Both the position numbers and the translations under genes were made by a program. A DNA stretch of 46,533 bases from Streptomyces sp. A1277 (GTDB taxonomy: Bacteria > Actinomycetota > Actinomycetes > Streptomycetales > Streptomycetaceae), in NCBI RefSeq assembly GCF_004795015.1, contig NZ_SSBI01000059.1, positions 1-46,533 of the forward strand. Reading direction: 5' to 3'. This document shows positions 24,467 to 33,760 of the stretch, in pieces. Every line of letters begins with the position of its first letter. Within the stretch, counting starts at the first letter, position 1. The notes beneath the pieces are model-generated. The model was not told the origin of the DNA. It worked only from the letters and a program-made list of their open reading frames with translations, and did no database searches.

Positions 24467-24483
24467 TGTGGTGTCCCACCACA
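24467..24483. promoter_or_regulatory. Inverted repeat upstream of the MHS transporter
   Basis: TGTGGT, a 5-nt spacer, then ACCACA forms a perfect 6-bp inverted repeat 75 nt before ATG 24559. It differs from the cluster operator and may be a separate operator. The rest of 24,341-24,558 shows no gene. Confidence 0.35.
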
Positions 24484-24558
24484 TACGCCCCTGACCTGCC
24501 CCTTCCTACGGTGTGGCGACACGTCCCCGTCCCCGCCGACCGCCCGGAAGTGGTAGCC

Positions 24559-25950
24559 ATGGCCGCCCCAGCATCCGCTCCCCCACCCGCCTCCAACCTC
24601 CGCCGCATCGTCGCCGCCAGCCTCATCGGCACGACCATCGAGTGGTACGACTTCTTCCTCTACGGGTCAGCGGCCGCGCTGGTCTTCAACAAGCTGTTCT
24701 TCCCGGACTCCGAGCCGCTCGTCGGGACGCTCCTGTCCTTCCTCACCTACGCGGTCGGCTTCGCCGCGAGGCCCATCGGCGCGCTGGTGTTCGGGCATTA
24801 CGGTGATCGGCTCGGGCGCAAGAAGCTGCTGGTGCTGAGCCTGCTGATGATGGGCGGGGCCACCTTCGCGATCGGGCTGCTGCCGACGCACGCCACCGTC
24901 GGCGTGGCCGCCCCGGTGCTGCTGACCCTGCTCCGGCTGGTGCAGGGGTTCGCGCTGGGCGGTGAGTGGGGCGGGGCCGTGCTGCTGGTCTCGGAGCACG
25001 GGGACGCGGAGCGGCGCGGGTTCTGGGCGTCGTGGCCGCAGACCGGTGCGCCGGCCGGGCAACTGCTGGCCACCGGGGTGCTGTCGGCGCTCACCGCGCT
25101 GACCTCCGACTCGGCCTTCGAGGCGTGGGGCTGGCGCATCCCCTTCCTGCTCTCCGGGGTCCTGGTGGTCATCGGTCTGTGGATTCGTCTCTCTGTCGAC
25201 GAATCGCCCTTGTTCAAGGCCGCCCTGTCCCGTGCCGACGAGCGCAGGGCCGCCTCGGGGGCCGCGGAGAAGATGCCGGTCGTGGCCGTGCTGCGGCACC
25301 ACTGGCGCGATGTGCTGGTCGCCATGGGGGCCAGGATGGCGGAGAACATCAGCTACTACGTCATCACGGCGTTCATCCTCGTCTACGCGACGACCGCGGC
25401 CGGTCTGAGCAAGCAGACGGCGCTCAACGCCGTCCTGATCGCCTCGGCCTTCCACTTCGCCGTGATCCCGCTGTGGGGCGCGCTCTCCGACCGGGTGGGG
25501 CGCAAGCCCGTCTATCTGCTGGGGGCGGTCGGCGTGGGGCTGTGGATGTTCCCGTTCTTCGCGCTGATCGACACCCGCAGCTTCGGGAACCTGCTGCTGG
25601 CCGTCACGGTCGGGCTGTTCTTCCACGGGGCGATGTACGCACCGCAGGCGGCGTTCTTCTCGGAGCTGTTCGCGACCGGGATGCGGTACTCGGGCGCGTC
25701 GATCGGCGCGCAGTTCTCGTCGGTCGCGGCCGGCGCCCCCGCACCGCTCATCGCCACGGCGCTGCTCGCGGACTTCGACAGCTCGACGCCCATCGCCCTG
25801 TACGTGATCGCCGCCGCGCTGCTCACCGTGCTGGCCCTCGTCTGCGCCAAGGAGACCCGGCACCGGGACCTCGCCGACGTCGGACCCGGGTCCGCGACGG
25901 GGACGCGGGCGGCGCGGGACGTGGTCGCGGACACCGCCCGCAGCGTTTGA
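24559..25950 (+). CDS. MHS-family MFS transporter
   Basis: A 463-aa membrane protein; ATG 24559 has GGAAG nine nt upstream. The N-terminal TTIEWYDFFLYGSAA, then FAARPIGALVFGHYGDRLGRK and GFALGGEWGGA are signatures of the metabolite:H+ symporter family (ShiA, ProP, KgtP). About twelve membrane segments are visible. Family members import organic acids or osmolytes. Its position beside the second cluster operator is suggestive, but it is read away from it and has its own upstream region. A perfect hairpin follows the stop. Confidence 0.9.
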   Translation: MAAPASAPPPASNLRRIVAASLIGTTIEWYDFFLYGSAAALVFNKLFFPDSEPLVGTLLSFLTYAVGFAARPIGALVFGHYGDRLGRKKLLVLSLLMMGGATFAIGLLPTHATVGVAAPVLLTLLRLVQGFALGGEWGGAVLLVSEHGDAERRGFWASWPQTGAPAGQLLATGVLSALTALTSDSAFEAWGWRIPFLLSGVLVVIGLWIRLSVDESPLFKAALSRADERRAASGAAEKMPVVAVLRHHWRDVLVAMGARMAENISYYVITAFILVYATTAAGLSKQTALNAVLIASAFHFAVIPLWGALSDRVGRKPVYLLGAVGVGLWMFPFFALIDTRSFGNLLLAVTVGLFFHGAMYAPQAAFFSELFATGMRYSGASIGAQFSSVAAGAPAPLIATALLADFDSSTPIALYVIAAALLTVLALVCAKETRHRDLADVGPGSATGTRAARDVVADTARSV

Positions 25951-25966
25951 CCGGCCAGGGAGCCCG

Positions 25967-26000
25967 GAGCCGGGCGGGCCGTACGCGGCCCGCCCGGCTC
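25967..26000. terminator. Bidirectional terminator hairpin
   Basis: A perfect 14-bp stem (GAGCCGGGCGGGCC and its complement) with a 6-nt loop lies between the convergent MHS and Nudix genes. Confidence 0.85.
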
Positions 26001-26007
26001 CTCGTGT

Positions 26008-26487
26008 TCACTGCGGGACGGTGGACTCGAACCAGGTGGGTCCGTCGGTCAGTGCCTGCTTGATCCGCAGCTGCGAGAACTCGGCCAGCTCCGGCAGCGC
26101 GTCCACGTGGAACCAGCCCACCTCCAGCGACTCGTCGTCGTTGACCCGGGCCGTGCCGCCGGTGGCGCGACAGCGGAAGGTGATGTCCAGGAACTGGCAG
26201 CGGTCGCCGTTCGCGTACTGGAGGGGCGGCAGCGCCTGGGTGAGGACGACCCGCTCCGCGACGCAGCGCACGGCGGTCTCCTCGTACACCTCGCGCTCGG
26301 CCGTCTGCGCGGGTTGTTCGCCCGGCTCGGAGATGCCTCCGATCACGGACCACTTGCCGGTGTCGGCGCGCCGTCCCAGCAGCACTCGGCCCTCGTCGTC
26401 GAAGACGACGGCGGTGACGCCGGGCAGCAGGAGCAGCTGCTGCCCGGCGGTGGCACGGATCTCGCGGATGAAGTCAGGAATTGCCAT
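26008..26487 (-). CDS. Nudix hydrolase
   Basis: A 159-aa protein from ATG 26487. The Nudix box occupies about residues 51-73 with GISEPGE followed seven residues on by REVYEE; the usual Gly after EE is Ala. VLLGRRADTGKWSVIGG precedes it. Such enzymes hydrolyse nucleoside diphosphate derivatives, often oxidised dNTPs or NDP-sugars; the substrate cannot be read from sequence. The gene follows lnt by 29 nt on the same strand and may be co-transcribed. Confidence 0.92.
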   Translation of the reverse strand: MAIPDFIREIRATAGQQLLLLPGVTAVVFDDEGRVLLGRRADTGKWSVIGGISEPGEQPAQTAEREVYEETAVRCVAERVVLTQALPPLQYANGDRCQFLDITFRCRATGGTARVNDDESLEVGWFHVDALPELAEFSQLRIKQALTDGPTWFESTVPQ

Positions 26488-26516
26488 ATTCCGACCCTAC
26501 GCGGCGCGCGGGCCGC

Positions 26517-28112
26517 TCAGCGCACACGCCGGGCGCGCACCGCCCGCGCGCCCGCCCAGCCGAGTGCGCCGAGCGCGAGGAGCACCAGCACGCCTTCGGG
26601 CAGCGGGCCCATCCGGGTCGCGGGGGTCAGCGAGGAGCGCAGCGGCACCTCGTCCACCAGGGCGTCAGGGGTGAAGACCTTCGTCTGCTCCACGACCGTG
26701 CCGTCCGGGCGGATCACGGCGCTGACCCCGCTGGTGACCGGGACGACGACGGACCGGCTGTGCTCGACGGCGCGCACCCGGGACATCGCCAGCTGCTGGT
26801 AGGTCATCTCGCTGCGGCCGAAGGTGGCGTTGTTGCTGGGGACGGCGATCAGCTGGGCGCCGTGCTCGACGGTGTCGCGTACGGCGTCGTCGAACGCGGC
26901 CTCGTAGCAGGTGACGAGCCCGGTGTAGGTGCCCGCCAGGTCGAAGACGCCCACCTTCTTGCCCGGTCCGAAGTCGCGCTGCACCCGGTCGACGTCCGAG
27001 CTGAAGAGGCGTGCGAAGGAACGCATCGGCATGTACTCGCCGAACGGCTGGATGTGCCGCTTGACGTAGGTGTCGACCGGGCCCTTGTCCGGGTCCCACT
27101 GGATGAGGGTGTTGCGCAGGCTGCCCGTGTCGGGTTCGACGACCGCGCCGACCACCGTCGGCACCCCGATCGCCTTCACCGCGTCGTCGATGACGATCCG
27201 CGCGTCCGCGCTGCGGTAGGGGTCGAGGTCGGAGGAGTTCTCCGGCCACAGGACGAAGTCCGGCTGCGGCACCTTGCCGGCCTTCACGTCCCGGGCGAGC
27301 TGCTCCGTACGGTTGGCGTGGTTGTCGAGCACGGCGCGGCGCTGGGAGTTGAAGTCGAGGCCGAGCCGGGGCACGTTGCCCTGGATCGCGGCGACGGTCG
27401 CGGTGCCGTCCTCGGCCGAGTCGTCCACCAGCGGCAGCGCCGCGAAGGCGCCGGCCAGCGGTACGAGGACGGTCGCGGCCGCCGCGACGGCGGCGAGCCG
27501 GGGCAGCTCGCCGGTGGCCCGGTAGCGGGCGAAGCGGCGGACCGCCTCGAAGAGTCCGAAGCCGCAGAGCACCACGGCGAAGGAGAGCAGCGGGGTGCCG
27601 CCGAGCGCGGCGAGCGGCAGGAACACGCTGTCCGCCTGGCCGAAGGCGATCTTGCCCCAGGGAAAGCCGCCGAACGGCACCCGGGCGCGGACCGCCTCGT
27701 CCAGGGTCCAGACCGCGGCCGCCCACAGCGGTCCGCCGGGGAGCCGGGAGACGGCGCAGACGCCGAGGCAGCCGACCGCGACGAACAGCGCCTCGGCCGT
27801 GGCGAGGGCCAGCCACGGCACCGGGCCGACCTCTTCGCCGGTCCAGTGCAGCAGCGGCAGCATGAAGCCGAGCCCGGCGAGCAGACCGAGCCCGAACGCG
27901 GCGCGCGCCCTGCGCTCGAACAGGACCCAGCCGAGCAGCGCGAAGCCGGGCAGAACCAGCCACCACAGGGGCCGGGGCGGGAAGCTCGCGTACAGCATCA
28001 CGCCGGAGAGCACGGCGGCCCCGGGCCGTGCGAGGCGCGCCGGCAAGCGGCCTGTTCGGGGCGCCGGGGCGGGGGTCTGCGGTTCGCCGACCTGGGCGAT
28101 GGTGGTGCTCAC
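26517..28112 (-). CDS. lnt: Apolipoprotein N-acyltransferase
   Basis: A 531-aa protein. The start is GTG 28112, apparently leaderless with TAGACT at -13 to -8. Six or so membrane segments precede a C-terminal nitrilase-type domain and one final membrane helix. The catalytic triad is visible as Glu in VLWPENSSD, Lys in VKRHIQPFGEYMP and Cys in GLVTCYEAAF. Lnt N-acylates the lipid-modified cysteine of lipoproteins at the membrane. Actinobacteria often carry Lnt homologues, sometimes fused to dolichol-phosphate mannose synthase; no such fusion is present. Confidence 0.93.
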   Translation of the reverse strand: MSTTIAQVGEPQTPAPAPRTGRLPARLARPGAAVLSGVMLYASFPPRPLWWLVLPGFALLGWVLFERRARAAFGLGLLAGLGFMLPLLHWTGEEVGPVPWLALATAEALFVAVGCLGVCAVSRLPGGPLWAAAVWTLDEAVRARVPFGGFPWGKIAFGQADSVFLPLAALGGTPLLSFAVVLCGFGLFEAVRRFARYRATGELPRLAAVAAAATVLVPLAGAFAALPLVDDSAEDGTATVAAIQGNVPRLGLDFNSQRRAVLDNHANRTEQLARDVKAGKVPQPDFVLWPENSSDLDPYRSADARIVIDDAVKAIGVPTVVGAVVEPDTGSLRNTLIQWDPDKGPVDTYVKRHIQPFGEYMPMRSFARLFSSDVDRVQRDFGPGKKVGVFDLAGTYTGLVTCYEAAFDDAVRDTVEHGAQLIAVPSNNATFGRSEMTYQQLAMSRVRAVEHSRSVVVPVTSGVSAVIRPDGTVVEQTKVFTPDALVDEVPLRSSLTPATRMGPLPEGVLVLLALGALGWAGARAVRARRVR

Positions 28113-28306
28113 CCGGCGGAGTCTACGGTGACGGGCGGGCCACCGAGGAGTCCTGTCCCGGTGGCGGAATCATGACTGCCGGATCGCATCTCCGCATCTT
28201 CCGCCCATATGCCCGCCGTGGCCGTTAGCCTGTGCGCCAGTCCCCCGCCGACGGGCCGGTTCCGGCCCTCGCGTACGGGACGGTCACAGGCCGGGGGACG
28301 GACGTG

Positions 28307-29407
28307 ATGACTGAATCAGCGGGGCGGGGGCCCGAGGGCGGCACGGCTTCCGATGCCGCCGGAGCCCTGATCCTCGCCGCCTGTGCGATCTGGTCGCTGA
28401 TCAGCGCGGCGGGGCGTGAGACCAGGCCCGAAGGGGTGCTGCTGGCCCTGCTCGCGGTCGCGGCGGGCTTCGCCTGCGGGCGCATCTGCGGCACGCTGCT
28501 GCCGGTGGCCACCGCGGCGGGCGCGGCGCTGGCCGCCGTGCTCATGGCCCTCGTCTGGCGGCACGGCATGCCGGGTGCGACGGCCACCGCGGACACCGCT
28601 CCGGGGCAGACCGGGGCGGCGGCGGCGCTGCTGGTCCTCGCCACGGGGGCCGCCTGTTGCGGGGCCGCCGCGTCCCGGCGGGGTCCGCTGCGCACCGTCC
28701 TTCGGCTGCTGGCCCTCGGGACGGCCGGAACCGCGCTGTGGCTGGGCTCGGTCGCCGGGTTCGCGGCGGCGCTCGGGGTGCTGCTGTGCTCCCTGGCCGC
28801 CGCCAGGACGCGCCGCCGGCTGCTCGGCCTGGCCGGCCTGGCGCTGGCCACCGGGCTGATCGTCGGGACGTCCTGGGCGGTGGCCGAGGGGGCGCTGCCC
28901 GAAGGGCTCACGGTTTCCCTGGAGGGCCAGCTCACCCGCAACCGGATCGACCTCTGGCAGGACGCCGCGCGGCTGGCCGGGCAGCATCCCGTGCTGGGCA
29001 TCGGGCCCGGCCGCTTCGCCGAGCTGAGCCCGACCGCGCAGCAGAGCCTCGGTTCGGACGGAAAGCCGCACTCGGCCCCGTGGCAGCAGGCCGCCGAGCA
29101 GGGCGTGGTGGGGGTGGTACTGCTGGGCGTCGCGTTCGGCTGGCTGCTGTACGTGCTGTGGCGCTCGCCGCGCACCACGTCGGTGGCCCTGACGGCGGGC
29201 GCGGCGCTCACGGCTCTGGCCGCGCTGGCGAGCGTGGGCAACGCGCTGAGCTTCACGCCGGTGACGGCGGGGGCGGGGCTGCTGGCCGGGCTGGCGTCGG
29301 CCAGGCGGCCGATCGGGGCGGGCGAGCCGTGCGGACCTGACACGGACCCGGAGGTCAGGCCCCGGCCGGGAAACCGGAGGACGGCAGATGCAGGCGGTCG
29401 CGGATGA
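28307..29407 (+). CDS. O-antigen ligase/polymerase-like membrane protein
   Basis: A 366-aa protein; ATG 28307, with GTG 28304 directly before it as alternative. The N-terminal two thirds are multiple Ala/Leu-rich membrane helices. The loop TRNRIDLWQDAARL and QHPVLGIGPGRF matches the signature region of the Wzy_C/O-antigen ligase family, and WQQAAEQGVVGVVLL follows. Such proteins join or polymerise glycans on the outer face of the membrane; actinobacterial members are uncharacterised. Its 3' end overlaps the convergent gene by 53 nt. Confidence 0.78.
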   Translation: MTESAGRGPEGGTASDAAGALILAACAIWSLISAAGRETRPEGVLLALLAVAAGFACGRICGTLLPVATAAGAALAAVLMALVWRHGMPGATATADTAPGQTGAAAALLVLATGAACCGAAASRRGPLRTVLRLLALGTAGTALWLGSVAGFAAALGVLLCSLAAARTRRRLLGLAGLALATGLIVGTSWAVAEGALPEGLTVSLEGQLTRNRIDLWQDAARLAGQHPVLGIGPGRFAELSPTAQQSLGSDGKPHSAPWQQAAEQGVVGVVLLGVAFGWLLYVLWRSPRTTSVALTAGAALTALAALASVGNALSFTPVTAGAGLLAGLASARRPIGAGEPCGPDTDPEVRPRPGNRRTADAGGRG

Positions 29408-29918
29408 ACCGGACGCCCGCCTCGGCGTCGTCCACCGTGATGGTGAAGGTGCGGCCGTCGCCGAGCCGCAGTACCAGCCCCTCGCCCCGGCGCACGACCA
29501 CGGCCGTGCCCTTCTCGGGCCGCCAGCGGTAGCCCCAGCCGCCCCACTGCCTGGGGGTCACCTGGGGCGCGAAGTCGGCGGCCACCACATGGGTGAGCAG
29601 GATGCGGCGGCGCGGCAGCCCCATGTGGCCGCAGCGCACCTCCAGCGCGTCGCCGTCGATGCGGACGGCCACGTTCACGAAGGCGAGGGTGCCGAACAGC
29701 ATCAGCAGGCCCGCGGCCACACAGCCGATCACCGACATCAGCAGCGGGGCGATGCCGGAGGTCCAGGTGGAGCTGACGGCGAGCTGGATGCCCAGGGCCA
29801 GGCAGGCGGCACCGAGGACCGCCAGGACCCACTGGGTGTGGTTGGTGGCCCGGCCGACCCAGACCGCCGAGTGGGTTCCGGTTCCGGTGCGCTTCGGTTC
29901 TCCGGCGTGCTCCCTCAT
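29355..29918 (-). CDS. Membrane protein with PH-like domain
   Basis: A 187-aa protein from ATG 29918, which has TACGCT at -13 to -8 (leaderless pattern); TTG 29939 would add seven residues. Two membrane segments (about residues 28-45 and 55-80) are followed by a soluble beta-rich tail (VRIDGDALEVRCG, RRILLTHV, LVLRLGDGRTFTITVDD). This layout resembles bacterial PH-domain membrane proteins of actinobacteria. The function is unknown. Confidence 0.75.
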   Translation of the reverse strand: MREHAGEPKRTGTGTHSAVWVGRATNHTQWVLAVLGAACLALGIQLAVSSTWTSGIAPLLMSVIGCVAAGLLMLFGTLAFVNVAVRIDGDALEVRCGHMGLPRRRILLTHVVAADFAPQVTPRQWGGWGYRWRPEKGTAVVVRRGEGLVLRLGDGRTFTITVDDAEAGVRFIRDRLHLPSSGFPAGA

Positions 29919-29987
29919 GCCGAGCAGCGTACTGAACAATGTGCGCGCGGGGAGGGGTCCGAAGGCCCCGGCCGGGTCGCCGGAGGG

Positions 29988-30770
29988 TCAGCGGACGGAG
30001 CCGACGGCGGCCAGCCGGCGCCCTTCCGGGTAGGTCAGGGCGGCCTGCGGCAGCTGCGCGACACGTCCGCTGAGGAGTACCGCGATGGAGGTGGAGGGTT
30101 CGGCCGACGGAGCGGGGTCGGCCCCGATCCGGCGCAGTGCCTGGGCGGCGACGGCCCCGGCGGAGCCGTGCAGGGCGACCGGGGGGCGGCCGGGCCGGCG
30201 GACGGCGTCGCGGATGCGTTCGGCGACCAGCTCGTAGTGGGTGCAGCCGAGGACGACGGCGCGCACATCGGGCGGGGTGAGCGCGGCCGCGGCGGCGAGC
30301 GCCTTCTCGATCCCGGCCTCGTCGGCGTGCTCCACGGCGTCGGCGAGGCCCGGGCAGGGCACCTCGGTGACGGCGGCGGACCCGGCGAACTCCCGGATCA
30401 GTCCGCGCTGGTACGGGCTGCCGGTGGTGGCCGGGGTGGCCCAGATCGCGACGGACCCGCCGGCCGCGGCGGCCGGCTTGATCGCGGGGACGGTGCCGAT
30501 GACCGGCAGCTCCGGCTCCAACTCGGCCCGCAGCGTCTCCAGCGCGTGCACGGAGGCCGTGTTGCAGGCGACGATCAGCGCGTCGGGCCGGTGGGCCGCG
30601 GCGGCGCGGGCGACCGCGAGCGCGTGGGCCGTCACGCCCTCGGGCGCGCGGCCCCAGGGCATGTGGTCGGGGTCGCAGGAGAGCACCAGATCGGCGTCCG
30701 GCCTCAGCCGGCGTACTGCGGCGGCGGCGGCCAGCAGGCCGATTCCGGAGTCCATGAGCGCGATCTTCAC
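29988..30770 (-). CDS. Aspartate/glutamate racemase family protein
   Basis: A 260-aa protein if started at GTG 30770 (KIALMDSGIGLL); GTG 30791 would add seven residues. Both catalytic cysteines are present: ACNTAS and GCTHYE, with the Asp-Ser of MDSGIG that orients substrate. It probably interconverts glutamate or aspartate enantiomers without cofactor. The N terminus diverges from the FDSGVGG of typical MurI, so it may be a second racemase and not the cell-wall enzyme. Confidence 0.85.
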   Translation of the reverse strand: MKIALMDSGIGLLAAAAAVRRLRPDADLVLSCDPDHMPWGRAPEGVTAHALAVARAAAAHRPDALIVACNTASVHALETLRAELEPELPVIGTVPAIKPAAAAGGSVAIWATPATTGSPYQRGLIREFAGSAAVTEVPCPGLADAVEHADEAGIEKALAAAAALTPPDVRAVVLGCTHYELVAERIRDAVRRPGRPPVALHGSAGAVAAQALRRIGADPAPSAEPSTSIAVLLSGRVAQLPQAALTYPEGRRLAAVGSVR

Positions 30771-30828
30771 CCGGTCACCATAGTCGACCACCCTTGCGGT
30801 CCCCGCTCAGTGGTGCAGACTTCGGCCA

Positions 30829-32001
30829 ATGAGCGCCGTTGCCTGGATCGCCGTGGGTTCGCTTGTCGCATGGGGCTGGCTGCTGCTGGGCCAGGGCTTC
30901 TTCTGGCGCACCGACCAGCGGCTGCCGAGCCGCGCGGCCCCGGACCGATGGCCGTCGGTCGCCGTCGTCGTGCCCGCCCGCGACGAGGCGGCCATGCTGC
31001 CGGTGAGCCTGCCGTCGCTGCTGGCGCAGGACTATCCGGGGACCGCCGAGATCTTCCTGGTCGACGACTGCAGCAAGGACGGCACCGGGGACATCGCCCG
31101 CGCGCTGTCCGTGCGGAACGGGGGGCTGCCGGTCACGGTGGTCTCGCCCGGGGAGCCCGAGCCGGGCTGGACGGGCAAGCTCTGGGCCCTGCGGCACGGG
31201 ATGGCGCTGGCGCGCGCCCGGGACCCGGAGTACCTGCTGCTGACCGACGCGGACATCGCGCACGAGCCGGACAGCCTGCGGGAGCTGGTGGCCGCCGCGG
31301 AGACGGGCGGTTTCGACCTGGTCTCGCAGATGGCGCGGCTGCGGGTGGCGAGCGTCTGGGAGCGGCTCGTGGTGCCGGCCTTCGTCTACTTCTTCTCGCA
31401 GCTCTACCCGTTCCGGTGGGTGAACCGGGCCGGGGGGCGGACGGCGGCCGCGGCGGGCGGCTGTGTGCTGCTGCGCACGGAGACCGCGGTACGGGCCGGG
31501 GTGCCCGAGGTGATCCGGCAGGCGGTGATCGACGACGTGTCGCTGGCCCGGGCGGTGCGGCGCTCGGGGGGCCGGATCTGGCTGGGGCTCGCGGACCGGG
31601 TGGACAGTGTGCGGCCCTATCCGCGCCTGGCCGATCTGTGGCGGATGGTCTCGCGCAGCGCCTACGCCCAGCTGCGGCACAACCCGCTGGTGCTGCTCGG
31701 TACGGTGCTCGGGCTCGCGCTCGTCTATCTCGCGCCGCCCGTGGCGCTGGTCGCCGGGGTACTGGGCGCGGGTCCGGTGGCGGCGTGGGCCGGGGGCGTG
31801 GCGTGGGCGGTGATGGCCGGGACGTACATGCCGGTGCTGGGGTACTACCGGCAGTCGCTGTGGCTCGCCCCGCTGCTGCCGTTCACGGCACTGCTGTACC
31901 TGCTGATGACGGTCGACTCGGCGGTGCAGCACTACCGGGGGCGCGGTGCGGCCTGGAAGGGGCGTACGTACGCCCGTCCCGAGGCCGCACCGGATCAGTG
32001 A
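30829..32001 (+). CDS. hpnB: HpnB-like family 2 glycosyltransferase
   Basis: A 390-aa membrane-associated enzyme from ATG 30829, divergent from the racemase with 58 nt between. It has an N-terminal membrane helix, VVVPARDEAAMLP, the nucleotide-binding Asp in LVDDCSKDGT, the DxD-like LLTDADIAH, GWTGKLWALRHG, TAAAAGGCVLLR and IDDVSLARAVRRSG, then three or four C-terminal membrane helices. The order and wording of these blocks fit hopene-associated HpnB glycosyltransferases. No other hopanoid genes are in the window. Confidence 0.82.
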   Translation: MSAVAWIAVGSLVAWGWLLLGQGFFWRTDQRLPSRAAPDRWPSVAVVVPARDEAAMLPVSLPSLLAQDYPGTAEIFLVDDCSKDGTGDIARALSVRNGGLPVTVVSPGEPEPGWTGKLWALRHGMALARARDPEYLLLTDADIAHEPDSLRELVAAAETGGFDLVSQMARLRVASVWERLVVPAFVYFFSQLYPFRWVNRAGGRTAAAAGGCVLLRTETAVRAGVPEVIRQAVIDDVSLARAVRRSGGRIWLGLADRVDSVRPYPRLADLWRMVSRSAYAQLRHNPLVLLGTVLGLALVYLAPPVALVAGVLGAGPVAAWAGGVAWAVMAGTYMPVLGYYRQSLWLAPLLPFTALLYLLMTVDSAVQHYRGRGAAWKGRTYARPEAAPDQ

Positions 32002-32027
32002 GTCACCGGCGCCCGTGCGGGCTCACT
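31997..32027. terminator. Compact hairpin between convergent hpnB and TerD genes
   Basis: AGTGAG and CTCACT bracket an inner GCCCGTGCGGGC hairpin. The structure overlaps both stop codons, which are only 21 nt apart. Confidence 0.4.
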
Positions 32028-33363
32028 TGCGGCCGGGGGTCCAGTTCATGCCCCAGCCGTATGCCTGGTCGATGGTGCGCTGCGGGCTCACTCCGCGCTG
32101 CGGCACCAGGTAGCGGGCCTCGCGCTGCACGGTGAGATCGCCGCCGGTGTTGGTGAGGAGCGCGAGGGCGCAGACGGTGGAGGGGACCGTGCACTCGTCC
32201 AGCGAGAAGTCGATGGGCGCGCCGTTCTGGGGCTGGAGGGTGACGGTCGCGTGCAGATCGGCGAAGCTCCGGGCGCCCTCGTAGATGGTGACGAAGATCA
32301 GGATCCTGCGGAGGCTGGCCTTCTGGTCGAGGTTGATCGTCAGGTTCTCGCCGGTGTCGACGGCGCCGGTGCGGTCGTCGCCGTCGAGATGGATGAAGGG
32401 CGGCTGGTGCAGGGAGCCGAAGGCGTTGCCGAGCGCCTGCACGACTCCCTTGCGGCCGTCGGTCAGTTCGTAGAGCGCGCAGAGGTCGAGGTCGAGGTCG
32501 GAGTGGTTCGCGACGGCCCGGCCGAGCTTGCTGCCCCATCCCTTGAACTGCTTGCGCACTTCCCAGTTGAGGTTGACGCGCATCGCTCCCGAGGTGCCGC
32601 CCTGCTTGGCGAGTGAGACGGTCGGCGCCTCCTTCGTGAGCGTCACCTTGGTGAGCCGGACGGGTTGCGGGGCGGGGGGCGCCGGGGGTGCGGGCGGGAT
32701 GGGTGGGGCCATCGGCGCGGCGAGCGTCGGCTGAGACTGCTGGGGGTACTGCGGGGGCGGCGGCGCGGCAGCTACGCGTGTGCCCGGGTGGGGCGGCTGC
32801 GGCTGCTGAGGGGCCTGGGGCGCTTGGGGCTGCTGGGGTTCGTCGACGGAAATCCCGAAGTCCGTGGCGAGTCCCTCGAGTCCGGAGTCGTAGCCCTGGC
32901 CGACTGCCCGGAACTTCCAGGCGCCCTGGCGGCGGTAGAGCTCGCCGAGGATGAAGGCGGTCTCCACGGTGGCGTCGGAGCTGTCGAAGCGCGCCAGTTC
33001 GGCACCGTTCGCCGCGTCCAGGAGCCGTACGTACAGTCCGCTCACCCGGCCGAACGTGCCGCCGTCCGCCGATGCGGCCAGCACCACCCGGTCGACGGCG
33101 GGCTCCACCCGGGCGAGGTCGACGGCCAGGGTGTCGGTCGCCGCGCCGCCGTCGGTGCGCTTGCCCTCGTGGCGCACCGCGCCGGAGGCGTGGGCGGGCT
33201 GGTTGTAGAAGACGAAGTCCGCGTCGTCGCGCACCTTTCCCGAGCTGAGGAGGAGGAGCGCGGAGGCGTCCACGTCCGGCGTCCCCGGGGCGGTGTGCCA
33301 CCCCAGTTCGACGCGCACGGCCTGGGCCGCCACTGGGACATTGGTTCCCTTTTGCATGGTCAT
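32023..33363 (-). CDS. Tandem TerD-domain protein
   Basis: A 446-aa protein from ATG 33363. The first TerD domain (about residues 5-185) has DVDASALLLLSSGK and DFVFYNQP; the second (about 250-446) has DLDLDLCALYEL. The acidic clusters are the family's calcium-binding sites. A Pro/Gln/Ala-rich linker of about 60 residues joins them. TerD proteins are linked to tellurite and phage tolerance and, in Streptomyces, to calcium signalling and development. No terB, terC or other ter gene is adjacent. Confidence 0.9.
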   Translation of the reverse strand: MTMQKGTNVPVAAQAVRVELGWHTAPGTPDVDASALLLLSSGKVRDDADFVFYNQPAHASGAVRHEGKRTDGGAATDTLAVDLARVEPAVDRVVLAASADGGTFGRVSGLYVRLLDAANGAELARFDSSDATVETAFILGELYRRQGAWKFRAVGQGYDSGLEGLATDFGISVDEPQQPQAPQAPQQPQPPHPGTRVAAAPPPPQYPQQSQPTLAAPMAPPIPPAPPAPPAPQPVRLTKVTLTKEAPTVSLAKQGGTSGAMRVNLNWEVRKQFKGWGSKLGRAVANHSDLDLDLCALYELTDGRKGVVQALGNAFGSLHQPPFIHLDGDDRTGAVDTGENLTINLDQKASLRRILIFVTIYEGARSFADLHATVTLQPQNGAPIDFSLDECTVPSTVCALALLTNTGGDLTVQREARYLVPQRGVSPQRTIDQAYGWGMNWTPGRK

Positions 33364-33520
33364 GCTCGCCCCCATCGCGAGTCCGCTGCCGAGACCTGTC
33401 CGGGCCAACCTAATGCCCGCGCGCTCCCTGCCCCAAAGAGGTGCCCGGACAGCGCGGAGCCGTGCGGGCGCAGCCTCATCCGCAGGTTGTACGTCGCGGC
33501 GCTGCCCTCCCTCTGCTCCA

Positions 33521-33760
33521 TGACCCGGTCGGTGCTCGCCGGCATCGCGATCGGCGCCACCGGGGGCGAACGGCTCGGCGTCATCGCGCTGCTGACGCTG
33601 TTCGCGGTGTCCGCCGCAGGCGTCTACGTCCGCCACGCGACGGACAGGGTCATCGATGCGGGAGTGGCCAACTGGGCGAGCGCGACGGGCTCCGCCTGCT
33701 TCTGCGCGGCCGGGATCGCCCAGGCGTTCGAGCGCCCGCCCTGGTCAGGGGCGGGCGTCG
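33521..33760 (+). other. Possible remnant of a small two-helix membrane protein
   Basis: The 381-bp gap 33,364-33,744 has one plus-strand frame with coding-like third-position GC and hydrophobic segments: from ATG 33521, TRSVLAGIAIGATGG, VIALLTLFAVSAAGVYV and a Cys/Ala-rich stretch. The frame then runs antisense into the next gene without a stop, so no complete gene can be defined. I do not recognise it. Confidence 0.25.

Noticed and set aside
29988..32001. A hopanoid gene cluster around hpnB
   Set aside because: No squalene-hopene cyclase, phytoene-synthase-like or hpn genes are present; the neighbours are unrelated.
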